Shown here: piece by piece, positions 53,191 through 60,819 of the stretch
Numbering within the stretch: position 1 is the stretch's first letter
Layout of the letters: each line of letters begins with the position of its first letter
Assembly: GCF_007097365.1 (NCBI RefSeq)
Contig: NZ_VJZR01000008.1
Location: 97,373 to 161,372 of the forward strand
Origin: Flavobacterium franklandianum
GTDB taxonomy: Bacteria; Bacteroidota; Bacteroidia; Flavobacteriales; Flavobacteriaceae
Length of the DNA: 64,000 nt
Direction: 5' to 3'
Position numbers and translations under genes: made by a program
Notes under the pieces: generated by a model
The model's input: the letters and a program-made list of their open reading frames with translations, nothing else
Told to the model about the DNA's origin: nothing
The model's database searches: none

Positions 53191-54321
53191 ATGAAATTTG
53201 ATTTATTACAAAAAGATCCACATACCAAAGCCAGAGCAGGAAGTATTACTACGGATCACGGTGTTATTGAAACCCCAATTTTTATGCCTGTGGGCACCGT
53301 TGCTTCGGTAAAAGGAGTGCATCAACGCGAATTGAAAGACGATATTAATCCGGATATTATTCTCGGAAATACCTATCATTTATACTTACGTCCGCAAACT
53401 CAAATTCTTGAAAAAGCGGGAGGTTTGCACAAATTTATGAACTGGGACAGGAATATTCTGACCGATTCTGGTGGCTACCAAGTGTATTCGCTTTCGGCCA
53501 ACCGGAAAATTAAGGAAGAAGGCGTAAAATTTAAATCGCATATCGACGGTTCCTACCATTTTTTCACACCCGAAAATGTGATGGAAATTCAACGTACCAT
53601 TGGCGCTGACATTATTATGGCTTTCGACGAATGTACACCTTATCCTTGCGATTATCGCTATGCGCAAAAATCGATGAAAATGACGCATCGTTGGTTGGAC
53701 AGATGCATCAATCATTTGGATAAATTACCTTTTAAATATGGTTATGAGCAAACTTTTTTCCCAATTGTTCAGGGAAGTACGTATAAAGATTTACGCCAAC
53801 AATCGGCTGAATATATTGCTAATTCAGGTCAGCAAGGCAATGCTATTGGAGGACTTTCGGTAGGTGAACCTGCGGAAGAAATGTACGCGATGACCGAAGT
53901 GGTTTGTGAAATTCTTCCCGAAGACAAGCCTCGTTATTTGATGGGTGTGGGAACTCCAATCAATATTTTGGAGAATATTGCCTTAGGAATTGATATGTTC
54001 GATTGTGTGATGCCAACTAGAAATGCCAGAAACGGAATGTTGTTTACCGCAAACGGAACCATCAATATCAAAAACAAAAAATGGGAAGATGACTTCTCTC
54101 CAATAGACGAAATGGGTCATACTTTTGTGGATACAGAATATACAAAAGCGTATTTACGCCACTTGTTTGCAGCCAATGAGTACTTAGGAAAACAAATTGC
54201 TACGATACACAATCTTGGATTTTATATGTGGTTGGTTCGTGAGGCAAGAAAACATATCTTAGCAGGAGATTTTAGAACTTGGAAAGAAATGATGGTTCGT
54301 AATATGAGTCAGAGACTTTAA
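53191..54321 (+). CDS. tgt: tRNA-guanine transglycosylase (queuosine)
   Basis: 376 residues. NILTDSGGYQVYSLSANRKI near 90 contains the first active-site aspartate, and IDMFDCVMPTRNARNG near 267 the nucleophile aspartate. IIMAFDECTPYPCDYRYA near 143 and GGLSVGEPAEEMY near 230 also fit. It exchanges guanine 34 for preQ1 in GU(N) tRNAs. The zinc site is unusual. Where E. coli has DPECDCYTCRNYSRAYL, this reads DEMGHTFVDTEYTKAYL, so all three zinc cysteines are gone while the histidine in ATIHN remains. lptF/G follows 75 bases later. Confidence 0.95.
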   Translation: MKFDLLQKDPHTKARAGSITTDHGVIETPIFMPVGTVASVKGVHQRELKDDINPDIILGNTYHLYLRPQTQILEKAGGLHKFMNWDRNILTDSGGYQVYSLSANRKIKEEGVKFKSHIDGSYHFFTPENVMEIQRTIGADIIMAFDECTPYPCDYRYAQKSMKMTHRWLDRCINHLDKLPFKYGYEQTFFPIVQGSTYKDLRQQSAEYIANSGQQGNAIGGLSVGEPAEEMYAMTEVVCEILPEDKPRYLMGVGTPINILENIALGIDMFDCVMPTRNARNGMLFTANGTINIKNKKWEDDFSPIDEMGHTFVDTEYTKAYLRHLFAANEYLGKQIATIHNLGFYMWLVREARKHILAGDFRTWKEMMVRNMSQRL

Positions 54322-54326
54322 AAAAA

Positions 54327-54390
54327 GGTTTAAAGTTTCAGGTTTCGAGAGAACTTGAAACCTGAAACTTGAAACTTGAAACTTGAAACA
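54327..54390 (+). repeat. Period-7 repeat with inverted arms between tgt and lptF/G
   Basis: A left arm GGTTTAAAGTTTCAGGTTTC and a right arm of ACCTGAA/ACTTGAA heptamers are complementary around GAGA. It ends seven bases before the chosen start codon. The layout matches 30570-30629. Confidence 0.75.
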
Positions 54391-54396
54391 AAATAT

Positions 54397-55485
54397 ATGT
54401 TAACTATAATAGACAAATACATCCTAAAAAAATACTTGACCACTTTTGGGGTGATGTTGGCTTTGTTTGCACCTATTGGAATTGTAATTGATGTATCGGA
54501 AAAGATCAATAAAATGATAGAAAACAAAATTCCATTCACGGAAATTTTGATTTACTATTATCATTTTACCATTTATTTCACCAATTTATTATTTCCGATA
54601 TTTTTGTTTTTGTCGGTGATTTGGTTTACCTCAAAATTAGCCAATGATACTGAAATTATTGCTATTTTAAGTTCGGGGATATCGTTTACTAGATTTCTAA
54701 GGCCTTATATAATTGGTGCATCTATTATTTCTGTTTTTATTTTGTTAATGGGCTTTTTTATCGTTCCAAAGTCAAGCGAAGGATTTAATAATTTTAGATA
54801 TACCTATCTCAGAGGCGATGGAAAAGAAGCTATGAGAGGCAAGAATACCGATGTTTTTCGACAAATTAGTAATGACGAATATATTTATGTCAATAGTTTT
54901 GATGTGGCATCGAAAACGGCTTATAATTTCACTTACGAAAAATTCACCAAAGACAAATTGGCTTATAAAATTTCGGCTTCAAGGATACAATGGAATCCTA
55001 AAAAGAAAAATTATACAATGTATGATTATGTCAAAAGAACCGTTGGAGGATTAGATGACAAACTTGAAAAAGCGGACAAAAAGGACGCGAAATTCAGTTT
55101 TGATTTAGAGGACATTACCCCAGTAGTTTACATCGCTGAAACCTTGAATCTTGGAAAATTGAACCAATTTATTGAGAAAGAAAAAAAGCGTGGTTCATCC
55201 AATATCAATGTGTATTTAGTGGTTTTGTATAAGAAATACAGTATTCCAGTATCGGCATTTATTCTTACTATTATTGCTGTTGCGGTTTCGTCAATGAAGC
55301 GAAGAGGCGGAATGGGATTGAGTTTAGCCATCGGGATAGCAGTAGCTTTTTCCTTTGTTTTTTTTGATAAAATCTTCGGAACATTGGCCGAAAAATCTAG
55401 TTTTCCACCCTTATTGGCCGTTTGGTTTCCGAATATCGTTTTCGGCATTTTGGCCATATTATTATTACGAAATGCAAAAAGGTAA
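54397..55485 (+). CDS. YjgP/YjgQ (LptF/LptG) family permease
   Basis: 362 residues from the ATG at 54397 (MLTIIDKYILKKYLTTFGVM). A TTG at 54376 lies in the tandem repeat and is rejected. Six membrane helices flank a large periplasmic beta-jellyroll domain (about 125-255). The N-terminal DKYILKKYL...FG is the typical opening. SVIWFTSKLANDTEIIAILSSGIS near 75-98 is the coupling-helix region. It would form the membrane part of the LPS exporter powered by LptB. A partner permease is not in the window. Confidence 0.92.
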   Translation: MLTIIDKYILKKYLTTFGVMLALFAPIGIVIDVSEKINKMIENKIPFTEILIYYYHFTIYFTNLLFPIFLFLSVIWFTSKLANDTEIIAILSSGISFTRFLRPYIIGASIISVFILLMGFFIVPKSSEGFNNFRYTYLRGDGKEAMRGKNTDVFRQISNDEYIYVNSFDVASKTAYNFTYEKFTKDKLAYKISASRIQWNPKKKNYTMYDYVKRTVGGLDDKLEKADKKDAKFSFDLEDITPVVYIAETLNLGKLNQFIEKEKKRGSSNINVYLVVLYKKYSIPVSAFILTIIAVAVSSMKRRGGMGLSLAIGIAVAFSFVFFDKIFGTLAEKSSFPPLLAVWFPNIVFGILAILLLRNAKR

Positions 55486-56356
55486 TTTAAAAAGTTATTT
55501 AAATCTTCATTTAATTGTATTTATTTGGGGTTTTACAGCCATATTAGGTGCCTTAATTTCTATTCAGGCAGATGCATTGGTCTGGTATAGAATGCTTTTA
55601 GCGTCTGTATTTTTATTCCTATTTATTCTCTTCAAAAAGGAATCTTTTCGAATTCCAATCAAAGAATTTTTCAAATTAATTTTTGTCGGATTACTGATTG
55701 CACTTCATTGGATCTTCTTTTTCGAGGCTATTCATGTTTCTAATGTATCCATAACTTTGGCAGTTTTTTCGTTAGGTGCCTTTTTTGCTTCTATTTTAGA
55801 ACCTATTTTTTATGGTCGAAAAGTTCTTTGGTACGAAGTTTTTTTTGGACTTATAATTATTGCAGCATTGGGAATGATTTTGCAGGTCGAAATCAATTAT
55901 CTTGAAGGAATTATGTATGCTTTGGCTTCGATAATTATTGGAGTACTATTTACTTTAATGAATGGAAAGCTAATCGAAAAACACGAACCTTCGGTAATAA
56001 CCTTTTATGAATTTCTTGCTGGAGTCTTTTTTATTACGATTTACTTTTTATTCACCCATAAATTTAATGTCAATTTCTTTATTTTGACATCCAAGGATTG
56101 GATTTATCTGCTTATTTTGTCTTCGATTTGTACTGCTTATGCCTTTACAGCTTCAGTAAAAGTGATGCGAGTACTTTCGCCTTATACCATAATGCTAACC
56201 ACTAGTTTAGAGCCTGTTTATGGTATTATTTTGGCTTTTTTTATCATTGGTGGAAAAGAAAAAATGAGTATGCCGTTTTATATTGGAGCATTTCTAATTG
56301 TCATTACGGTAATCCTAAACGGAGTTTTCAAGCATTATCTGTCAAATAGAAAATAA
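55472..56356 (+). CDS. EamA/DMT family transporter
   Basis: 294 residues from the ATG at 55472 (MQKGNLKSYLNLHLIVFIWG). This start overlaps the lptF/G end by 14 bases, and a start at 55355 would lie deep inside that gene. Ten hydrophobic helices in two EamA repeats are visible: HLIVFIWGFTAILGALISIQ, then VWYRMLLASVFLFLF; second repeat ASIIIGVLFTLMNGKLIEKH and ICTAYAFTASVKVMRVLSPY. The C-terminal LTTSLEPVYGIILAFFIIGG is the usual EPV motif. It probably exports a small metabolite; the substrate is unknown. Confidence 0.9.
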   Translation: MQKGNLKSYLNLHLIVFIWGFTAILGALISIQADALVWYRMLLASVFLFLFILFKKESFRIPIKEFFKLIFVGLLIALHWIFFFEAIHVSNVSITLAVFSLGAFFASILEPIFYGRKVLWYEVFFGLIIIAALGMILQVEINYLEGIMYALASIIIGVLFTLMNGKLIEKHEPSVITFYEFLAGVFFITIYFLFTHKFNVNFFILTSKDWIYLLILSSICTAYAFTASVKVMRVLSPYTIMLTTSLEPVYGIILAFFIIGGKEKMSMPFYIGAFLIVITVILNGVFKHYLSNRK

Positions 56357-56431
56357 TTTTTATAAAAGAGTTTAAGTGTCAAATTGTTAGTATTTAGATG
56401 CGAATTATACGTTTTTGATAATTATAAATTT

Positions 56432-56439
56432 TATATTTG
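56432..56439 (+). promoter_or_regulatory. -7 box TATATTTG upstream of accA
   Basis: A full TAnnTTTG match 33 bases before the accA ATG. Confidence 0.55.
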
Positions 56440-56472
56440 CACTTCAAATCAAAACACAAACTAATATAACTA

Positions 56473-57426
56473 ATGGAATATTTAGATTTTGAACTTCCAA
56501 TAAAAGAGCTTGAAGATCAGTTAGATAAATGCCTTGTAATTGGGCAAGAATCTGCGGTTGATGTGACCAATACTTGCAAACAAATCAGCAAAAAACTAGA
56601 AGAAACCAAACGGAAAATTTATAAAAACCTTACGGCTTGGCAACGAGTACAATTGTCAAGACACCCCAATAGGCCCTACACTTTAGATCATGTAAGAGCA
56701 CTTTGTGGTGATACGTTCCTTGAACTTCACGGTGATAGAGGGTTCAAGGATGATAAAGCAATGATTGGGGGTTTAGGAAAAATTTGTGGGCAATCTTTTA
56801 TGATCATTGGCCAACAAAAAGGATACAATACTAAAACGCGTCAATATAGAAATTTTGGAATGGCCAATCCAGAAGGCTATAGAAAAGCGTTGCGATTGAT
56901 GAAAATGGCAGAAAAATTTGGCATTCCAGTAGTCTCTTTTATTGATACTCCGGGAGCTTTTCCTGGTGTTGAAGCTGAAGAACGTGGACAAGGGGAAGCC
57001 ATCGCCAGAAATATTTTCGAAATGGTTTGCTTAAAAGTGCCAATTATTGTGGTTATTGTTGGTGAAGGTGCCTCAGGTGGAGCACTTGGAATAGGTGTTG
57101 GAGATCGAGTTTATATGATGGAAAATACTTGGTATTCGGTTATTTCTCCAGAATCTTGTTCGTCTATTTTATGGAAGAGTTGGGATTACAAAGAACAAGC
57201 AGCCGAAGCTTTGAAACTGACTTCTTCGGATATGAAAAGACAAAAATTAGTCGATGATATTATACCAGAACCATTAGGTGGAGCACATTTTGATAGAGAA
57301 ACTGCCTTTAAAACAGTGGAGCAATATATTATCAAAGGATTTAATGAATTGAAAGACTTATCAACACAAGAACTAGTCGCTCAAAGGATGGATAAATACA
57401 GTAAAATGGGTGAATTTAAAGAATAA
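56473..57426 (+). CDS. accA: Acetyl-CoA carboxylase carboxyltransferase subunit alpha
   Basis: 317 residues. [20 protein letters not shown] opens the coiled-coil N-terminus. [20 protein letters not shown] [13 protein letters not shown] is near 64. [20 protein letters not shown] is near 90, [29 protein letters not shown] near 135-160, and [20 protein letters not shown] near 197, forming the oxyanion/biotin site. The enzyme transfers CO2 from carboxybiotin to acetyl-CoA, the first step of fatty-acid synthesis. A strong terminator follows, so it is monocistronic here, away from accD. Confidence 0.97.
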   Translation: MEYLDFELPIKELEDQLDKCLVIGQESAVDVTNTCKQISKKLEETKRKIYKNLTAWQRVQLSRHPNRPYTLDHVRALCGDTFLELHGDRGFKDDKAMIGGLGKICGQSFMIIGQQKGYNTKTRQYRNFGMANPEGYRKALRLMKMAEKFGIPVVSFIDTPGAFPGVEAEERGQGEAIARNIFEMVCLKVPIIVVIVGEGASGGALGIGVGDRVYMMENTWYSVISPESCSSILWKSWDYKEQAAEALKLTSSDMKRQKLVDDIIPEPLGGAHFDRETAFKTVEQYIIKGFNELKDLSTQELVAQRMDKYSKMGEFKE

Positions 57427-57445
57427 ATTCTTACAAAATCATCTT

Positions 57446-57478
57446 AAATCCGAAGCCTTATCGTTTCGGATTTTTTTT
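57446..57478 (+). terminator. Intrinsic terminator of accA
   Basis: A 9-bp stem AAATCCGAA/TTCGGATTT (57446-57454, 57465-57473) followed by a T-run, 19 bases after the stop. Confidence 0.85.
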
Positions 57479-57544
57479 GGCTTATGAACAAATAAAGATT
57501 GTTTATTAACAATTATTTGTAATAACTCATTGGACTTCTTTTTT

Positions 57545-57552
57545 TAATTTTG
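57545..57552 (+). promoter_or_regulatory. -7 box TAATTTTG upstream of dnaB
   Basis: A full TAnnTTTG match 14 bases before the dnaB ATG, giving a very short leader. Confidence 0.5.
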
Positions 57553-57566
57553 CTTACTTTCGTTCT

Positions 57567-59108
57567 ATGGAAAACGTTAAGAATATAAACCCAATTCGAA
57601 CAGATAAAACTACTATAATAAACCTTGAAAAAGGAAAATTACCACCTCAAGTTATCGACCTAGAAGAGGCTGTGCTTGGTGCTATGATGATTGACAAAAA
57701 AGGGGTAGATGATGTAATAGACATTTTGCAACCCGACGCATTTTACAAAGAAGGCCATAAATATATTTTTGAAGCTATCGTTCAGTTGTTTACAGATACA
57801 CAACCTATTGACTTATTAACAGTTTCGGCTCAGCTGCGCAAAAACGCAAAATTAGACTTGGCTGGAGGTGATTTGTACTTAATTCAGCTTACCCAAAAAA
57901 TATCATCCTCTGCGCACATAGAATTTCACTCCAGAATCATTCTCCAGAAGTTTATTCAACGCAGTTTAATACGAATTTCATCGGATATTATCGAAGAATC
58001 CTATGATGAAACCACAGACGTATTCGATTTATTAGACAAAGCCGAATCTAAGTTGTACGAAGTAACTCAGGGAAATATAAAACGGAGTTCCGAAACTGCT
58101 CAAACATTAGTTTTACAAGCCAAAAAACGAATAGAAGAAATTGGAAACCAAAAAGGATTGAGTGGAGTAGAGACTGGTTTTACAAAATTGGATGCGATTA
58201 CATCGGGTTGGCAACCTAGTGATTTAATTATTATTGCCGCTCGTCCGGGTATGGGAAAAACGGCTTTCGTACTTTCAATGGCTCGAAATATTGCTATAGA
58301 TTCTGGACACGCTGTGGCATTATTTTCCTTAGAGATGTCTTCCGTACAGTTGATTACAAGGTTGATTTCGTCAGAAACAGGTTTGTCTTCAGAAAAACTT
58401 CGAACAGGAAAACTTGAACCTCACGAGTGGACTCAACTTAATACTAAAGTTAAAGATTTAGAAAAAGCACCTCTTTTTATTGATGATTCACCTTCACTTT
58501 CTATTTTTGATTTAAGAGCAAAAGCGAGACGTTTGGCTTCTCAACACGGAATTAGGATTATCATTGTCGATTATTTGCAATTGATGACTGCCGGCGGAAA
58601 CGGAAAAGGTGGTGGTAATAGAGAGCAAGAAATATCAACCATTTCCCGAAATTTAAAAGCATTGGCAAAGGAATTGAATATTCCTGTGATTGCATTATCT
58701 CAGTTATCTCGTGCTGTTGAAACCCGTGGTTCTAGCAAAAGACCTTTGCTTTCCGACCTTCGTGAATCAGGTGCGATCGAGCAAGATGCCGATATTGTAT
58801 CGTTTATTTACCGACCCGAATATTATAAAATTGACGAATGGGACGATGATGAACAAACACCATCGGCTGGACAAGCTGAATTTATAATTGCCAAACACCG
58901 TAATGGTTCTCTTGAAAACGTTCGTTTGAAATTTATTGGTCACCTCGGTAAATTTGATAATATTGAGGAATACGGAGGTAATTTTGATGATTTACCATCC
59001 AAAATGAATCACGACGATAATCCATTTCAAACCAAAAATCTCCCTTCTCCCAACGAAGCTTTTGGAAGTAATTTGAACGAGGAAGATGATGACGAGATGC
59101 CGTTTTAA
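57567..59108 (+). CDS. dnaB: Replicative DNA helicase DnaB
   Basis: 513 residues. The N-terminal domain has PPQVIDLEEAVLGAMMID near 27 and DVIDILQPDAFYKEGHKYIF. The RecA-like domain has Walker A IIIAARPGMGKTAFVLSMAR near 225, FSLEMSSVQLITRLIS near 252, Walker B RIIIVDYLQLMTAGG near 330, and ALSQLSRAVETRGSSKRPLLSDLRESGAIEQDAD (shown in part) near 375. No intein is seen. The acidic C-terminal tail NEEDDDEMPF is lineage-typical. It is the ring helicase at the replication fork. Confidence 0.97.
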   Translation: MENVKNINPIRTDKTTIINLEKGKLPPQVIDLEEAVLGAMMIDKKGVDDVIDILQPDAFYKEGHKYIFEAIVQLFTDTQPIDLLTVSAQLRKNAKLDLAGGDLYLIQLTQKISSSAHIEFHSRIILQKFIQRSLIRISSDIIEESYDETTDVFDLLDKAESKLYEVTQGNIKRSSETAQTLVLQAKKRIEEIGNQKGLSGVETGFTKLDAITSGWQPSDLIIIAARPGMGKTAFVLSMARNIAIDSGHAVALFSLEMSSVQLITRLISSETGLSSEKLRTGKLEPHEWTQLNTKVKDLEKAPLFIDDSPSLSIFDLRAKARRLASQHGIRIIIVDYLQLMTAGGNGKGGGNREQEISTISRNLKALAKELNIPVIALSQLSRAVETRGSSKRPLLSDLRESGAIEQDADIVSFIYRPEYYKIDEWDDDEQTPSAGQAEFIIAKHRNGSLENVRLKFIGHLGKFDNIEEYGGNFDDLPSKMNHDDNPFQTKNLPSPNEAFGSNLNEEDDDEMPF

Positions 59109-59352
59109 AAAATAAATAAAAAATTACTTATTATCGACTTTTTACGCATTAGTATATTATTCGCTTATAATAAAAGAAATAAAGCAGCTAAGAATTACGC
59201 GAATGTGCACAAATTTTGACATTATGAATTTGTGATATTTTGTGAATTGAAAATCAGTGAATACTAATTAAATAAGATTCAATGAGCTAAATTCTTGGCT
59301 AAAAAAAAATAAAAGTGAATTGCCTGATGCTTTAGGTCAAATTAAAAACCAT

Positions 59353-59360
59353 TATATTTG
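59353..59360 (+). promoter_or_regulatory. -7 box TATATTTG upstream of the GATase-like gene
   Basis: A full TAnnTTTG match 19 bases before the chosen ATG at 59379, which argues against a start at 59358. The remaining gap after dnaB (59109-59352) has AT-rich DNA with GAATTTGTGA/TTTTGTGAATTG-like words and no gene. Confidence 0.55.
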
Positions 59361-59378
59361 ATACTTAATATTCTAAAA

Positions 59379-60641
59379 ATGGTTTTCAAAAAGGTTTTTC
59401 TTGTTTTAATCCTGATTTCCTTTTCGGCAAAAGCTTCTTTTGTTTTATTGCCAATGGACGAAACCACGCAGCAAAATCATCTGAAAGCTTACGGAATTAC
59501 GTATTGGTGCATTGAAAAAAAATACAAAGCCAGTTGGTTGCTCAATTATCGTGGAGGTTCTTTTTTATTAGCCGATGCTCCAGAAATACGGGAAGAATGT
59601 CAAATTCGAGGAGTAAGTTTCGAAGTCTTGAGCGATGCTGAAACAAATCAGATTTTAGCCGAAATAGCTAGTCCTTCACAAAATATGGAAGCGGTTGTAC
59701 TCGAAAAAGCACCAAAAGTCGCGGTCTATACACCCAAAGGAAAGCAACCTTGGGACGATGCTGTTACTCTGGTTTTGACTTATGCCGAAATCCCGTTTAC
59801 ACCCATTTATGATGAAGAAGTTTTAGCCGACCAATTGATACTTTACGATTGGTTGCATTTACACCACGAGGATTTTACGGGACAATATGGAAAATTTTTT
59901 GGTTCCAACCGAAATTCACCCTGGTATATCGAACAAAAGAGAGAATCCGAAATTTTGGCCACCAAATTAGGTTATAAAAAAGTGTCTGAAGAAAAAGGAG
60001 CTGTTGCCAAAAAAATTAGGGATTTCGTAATTGGCGGCGGATTTATGTTTGCCATGTGTTCTGCTACCGATAGTTTTGATATTGCGTTAGCGGCCGATGG
60101 AGTTGATATTTGTGAACCCATGTTTGATGGCGATGCGAGCGAACCCAATTACCAATCCAAAATTAATTATGCGAATTCCTTTGCGTTCAAAGATTTTATT
60201 TTAGATCGGAAACCGGAACATTATGAGTTTTCGAATATTGATATGACCGAAAAGAGAGTCTTGATTCCGATGGAGAAAGATTACTTTACTTTGATGGAAT
60301 TCTCGGCCAAATGGGATCCAATTCCGAGTATGTTGTGTCAAAATCATACCCAATTGGTAAAAGGATTTATGGGACAAACCACGGCTTTCGACCCGAATCT
60401 TATAAAATCGAATGTGTTGATTATGGGAAATTGTGAACTCAATCGCGAAGCGCGTTACATTCACGGCGAAAAAGGCAAAGGAATGTACACTTTTTTTGGA
60501 GGACACGATCCCGAAGATTATCAGCATCGAGTAGGTGATCCTGTTACAGTGCTTGATTTGCACCCCAATTCACCAGGCTATAGATTGATTTTGAATAATG
60601 TATTATTCCCTGCAGCGAGAAAGAAAAAACTCAAAACCTAA
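59379..60641 (+). CDS. Secreted protein of the family mislabelled 'asparagine synthetase B' (GATase1-like)
   Basis: 420 residues from the ATG at 59379. A signal peptide (MVFKKVFLVLILISFSAKAS) is followed by FVLLPMDETTQQNHLKAYGI and YWCIEKKYKASWLLNYRGGSF. There is no class II Cys2, no PP-loop and no other asparagine synthetase feature. VAVYTPKGKQPWDDAVTLVL followed by YDWLHLHHEDFTGQYGKFFG, and later FVIGGGFMFAMCSATDSFDI, resemble a type-1 glutamine-amidotransferase/LarC-free flavodoxin-like fold with a nucleophile-elbow-like Cys. Those details are inference. I recall that this family carries an 'asparagine synthetase B' label in databases. The role is unknown, probably periplasmic. Confidence 0.75.
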   Translation: MVFKKVFLVLILISFSAKASFVLLPMDETTQQNHLKAYGITYWCIEKKYKASWLLNYRGGSFLLADAPEIREECQIRGVSFEVLSDAETNQILAEIASPSQNMEAVVLEKAPKVAVYTPKGKQPWDDAVTLVLTYAEIPFTPIYDEEVLADQLILYDWLHLHHEDFTGQYGKFFGSNRNSPWYIEQKRESEILATKLGYKKVSEEKGAVAKKIRDFVIGGGFMFAMCSATDSFDIALAADGVDICEPMFDGDASEPNYQSKINYANSFAFKDFILDRKPEHYEFSNIDMTEKRVLIPMEKDYFTLMEFSAKWDPIPSMLCQNHTQLVKGFMGQTTAFDPNLIKSNVLIMGNCELNREARYIHGEKGKGMYTFFGGHDPEDYQHRVGDPVTVLDLHPNSPGYRLILNNVLFPAARKKKLKT

Positions 60642-60649
60642 TTCAATAA

Positions 60650-60692
60650 AAAAACACCTGAAAGGTTTCCAAAACCTTTCAGGTGTTTTTTT
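60650..60692. terminator. Intrinsic terminator after the GATase-like gene
   Basis: A perfect 19-bp stem with a 3-base loop: arms 60650-60668 and 60672-60690, core ACACCTGAAAGG/CCTTTCAGGTGT, ending in T residues. Confidence 0.92.
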
Positions 60693-60819
60693 GTTATGTT
60701 GAATACGAAGTAAAAGGAATCGTTTATTGTCGCATAAATAGATTTAGAAATCCTTTTATTTATAAGCTTTCTTCTTGATTTAGGAAAATCAAAATACGAC
60801 ATTATATAAGTTTCACTAC

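Noticed and set aside
55355..55471. Long N-terminal extension of the EamA transporter
   Set aside because: It lies within the lptF/G coding region in another frame and lacks family similarity; the ATG at 55472 gives the normal length.
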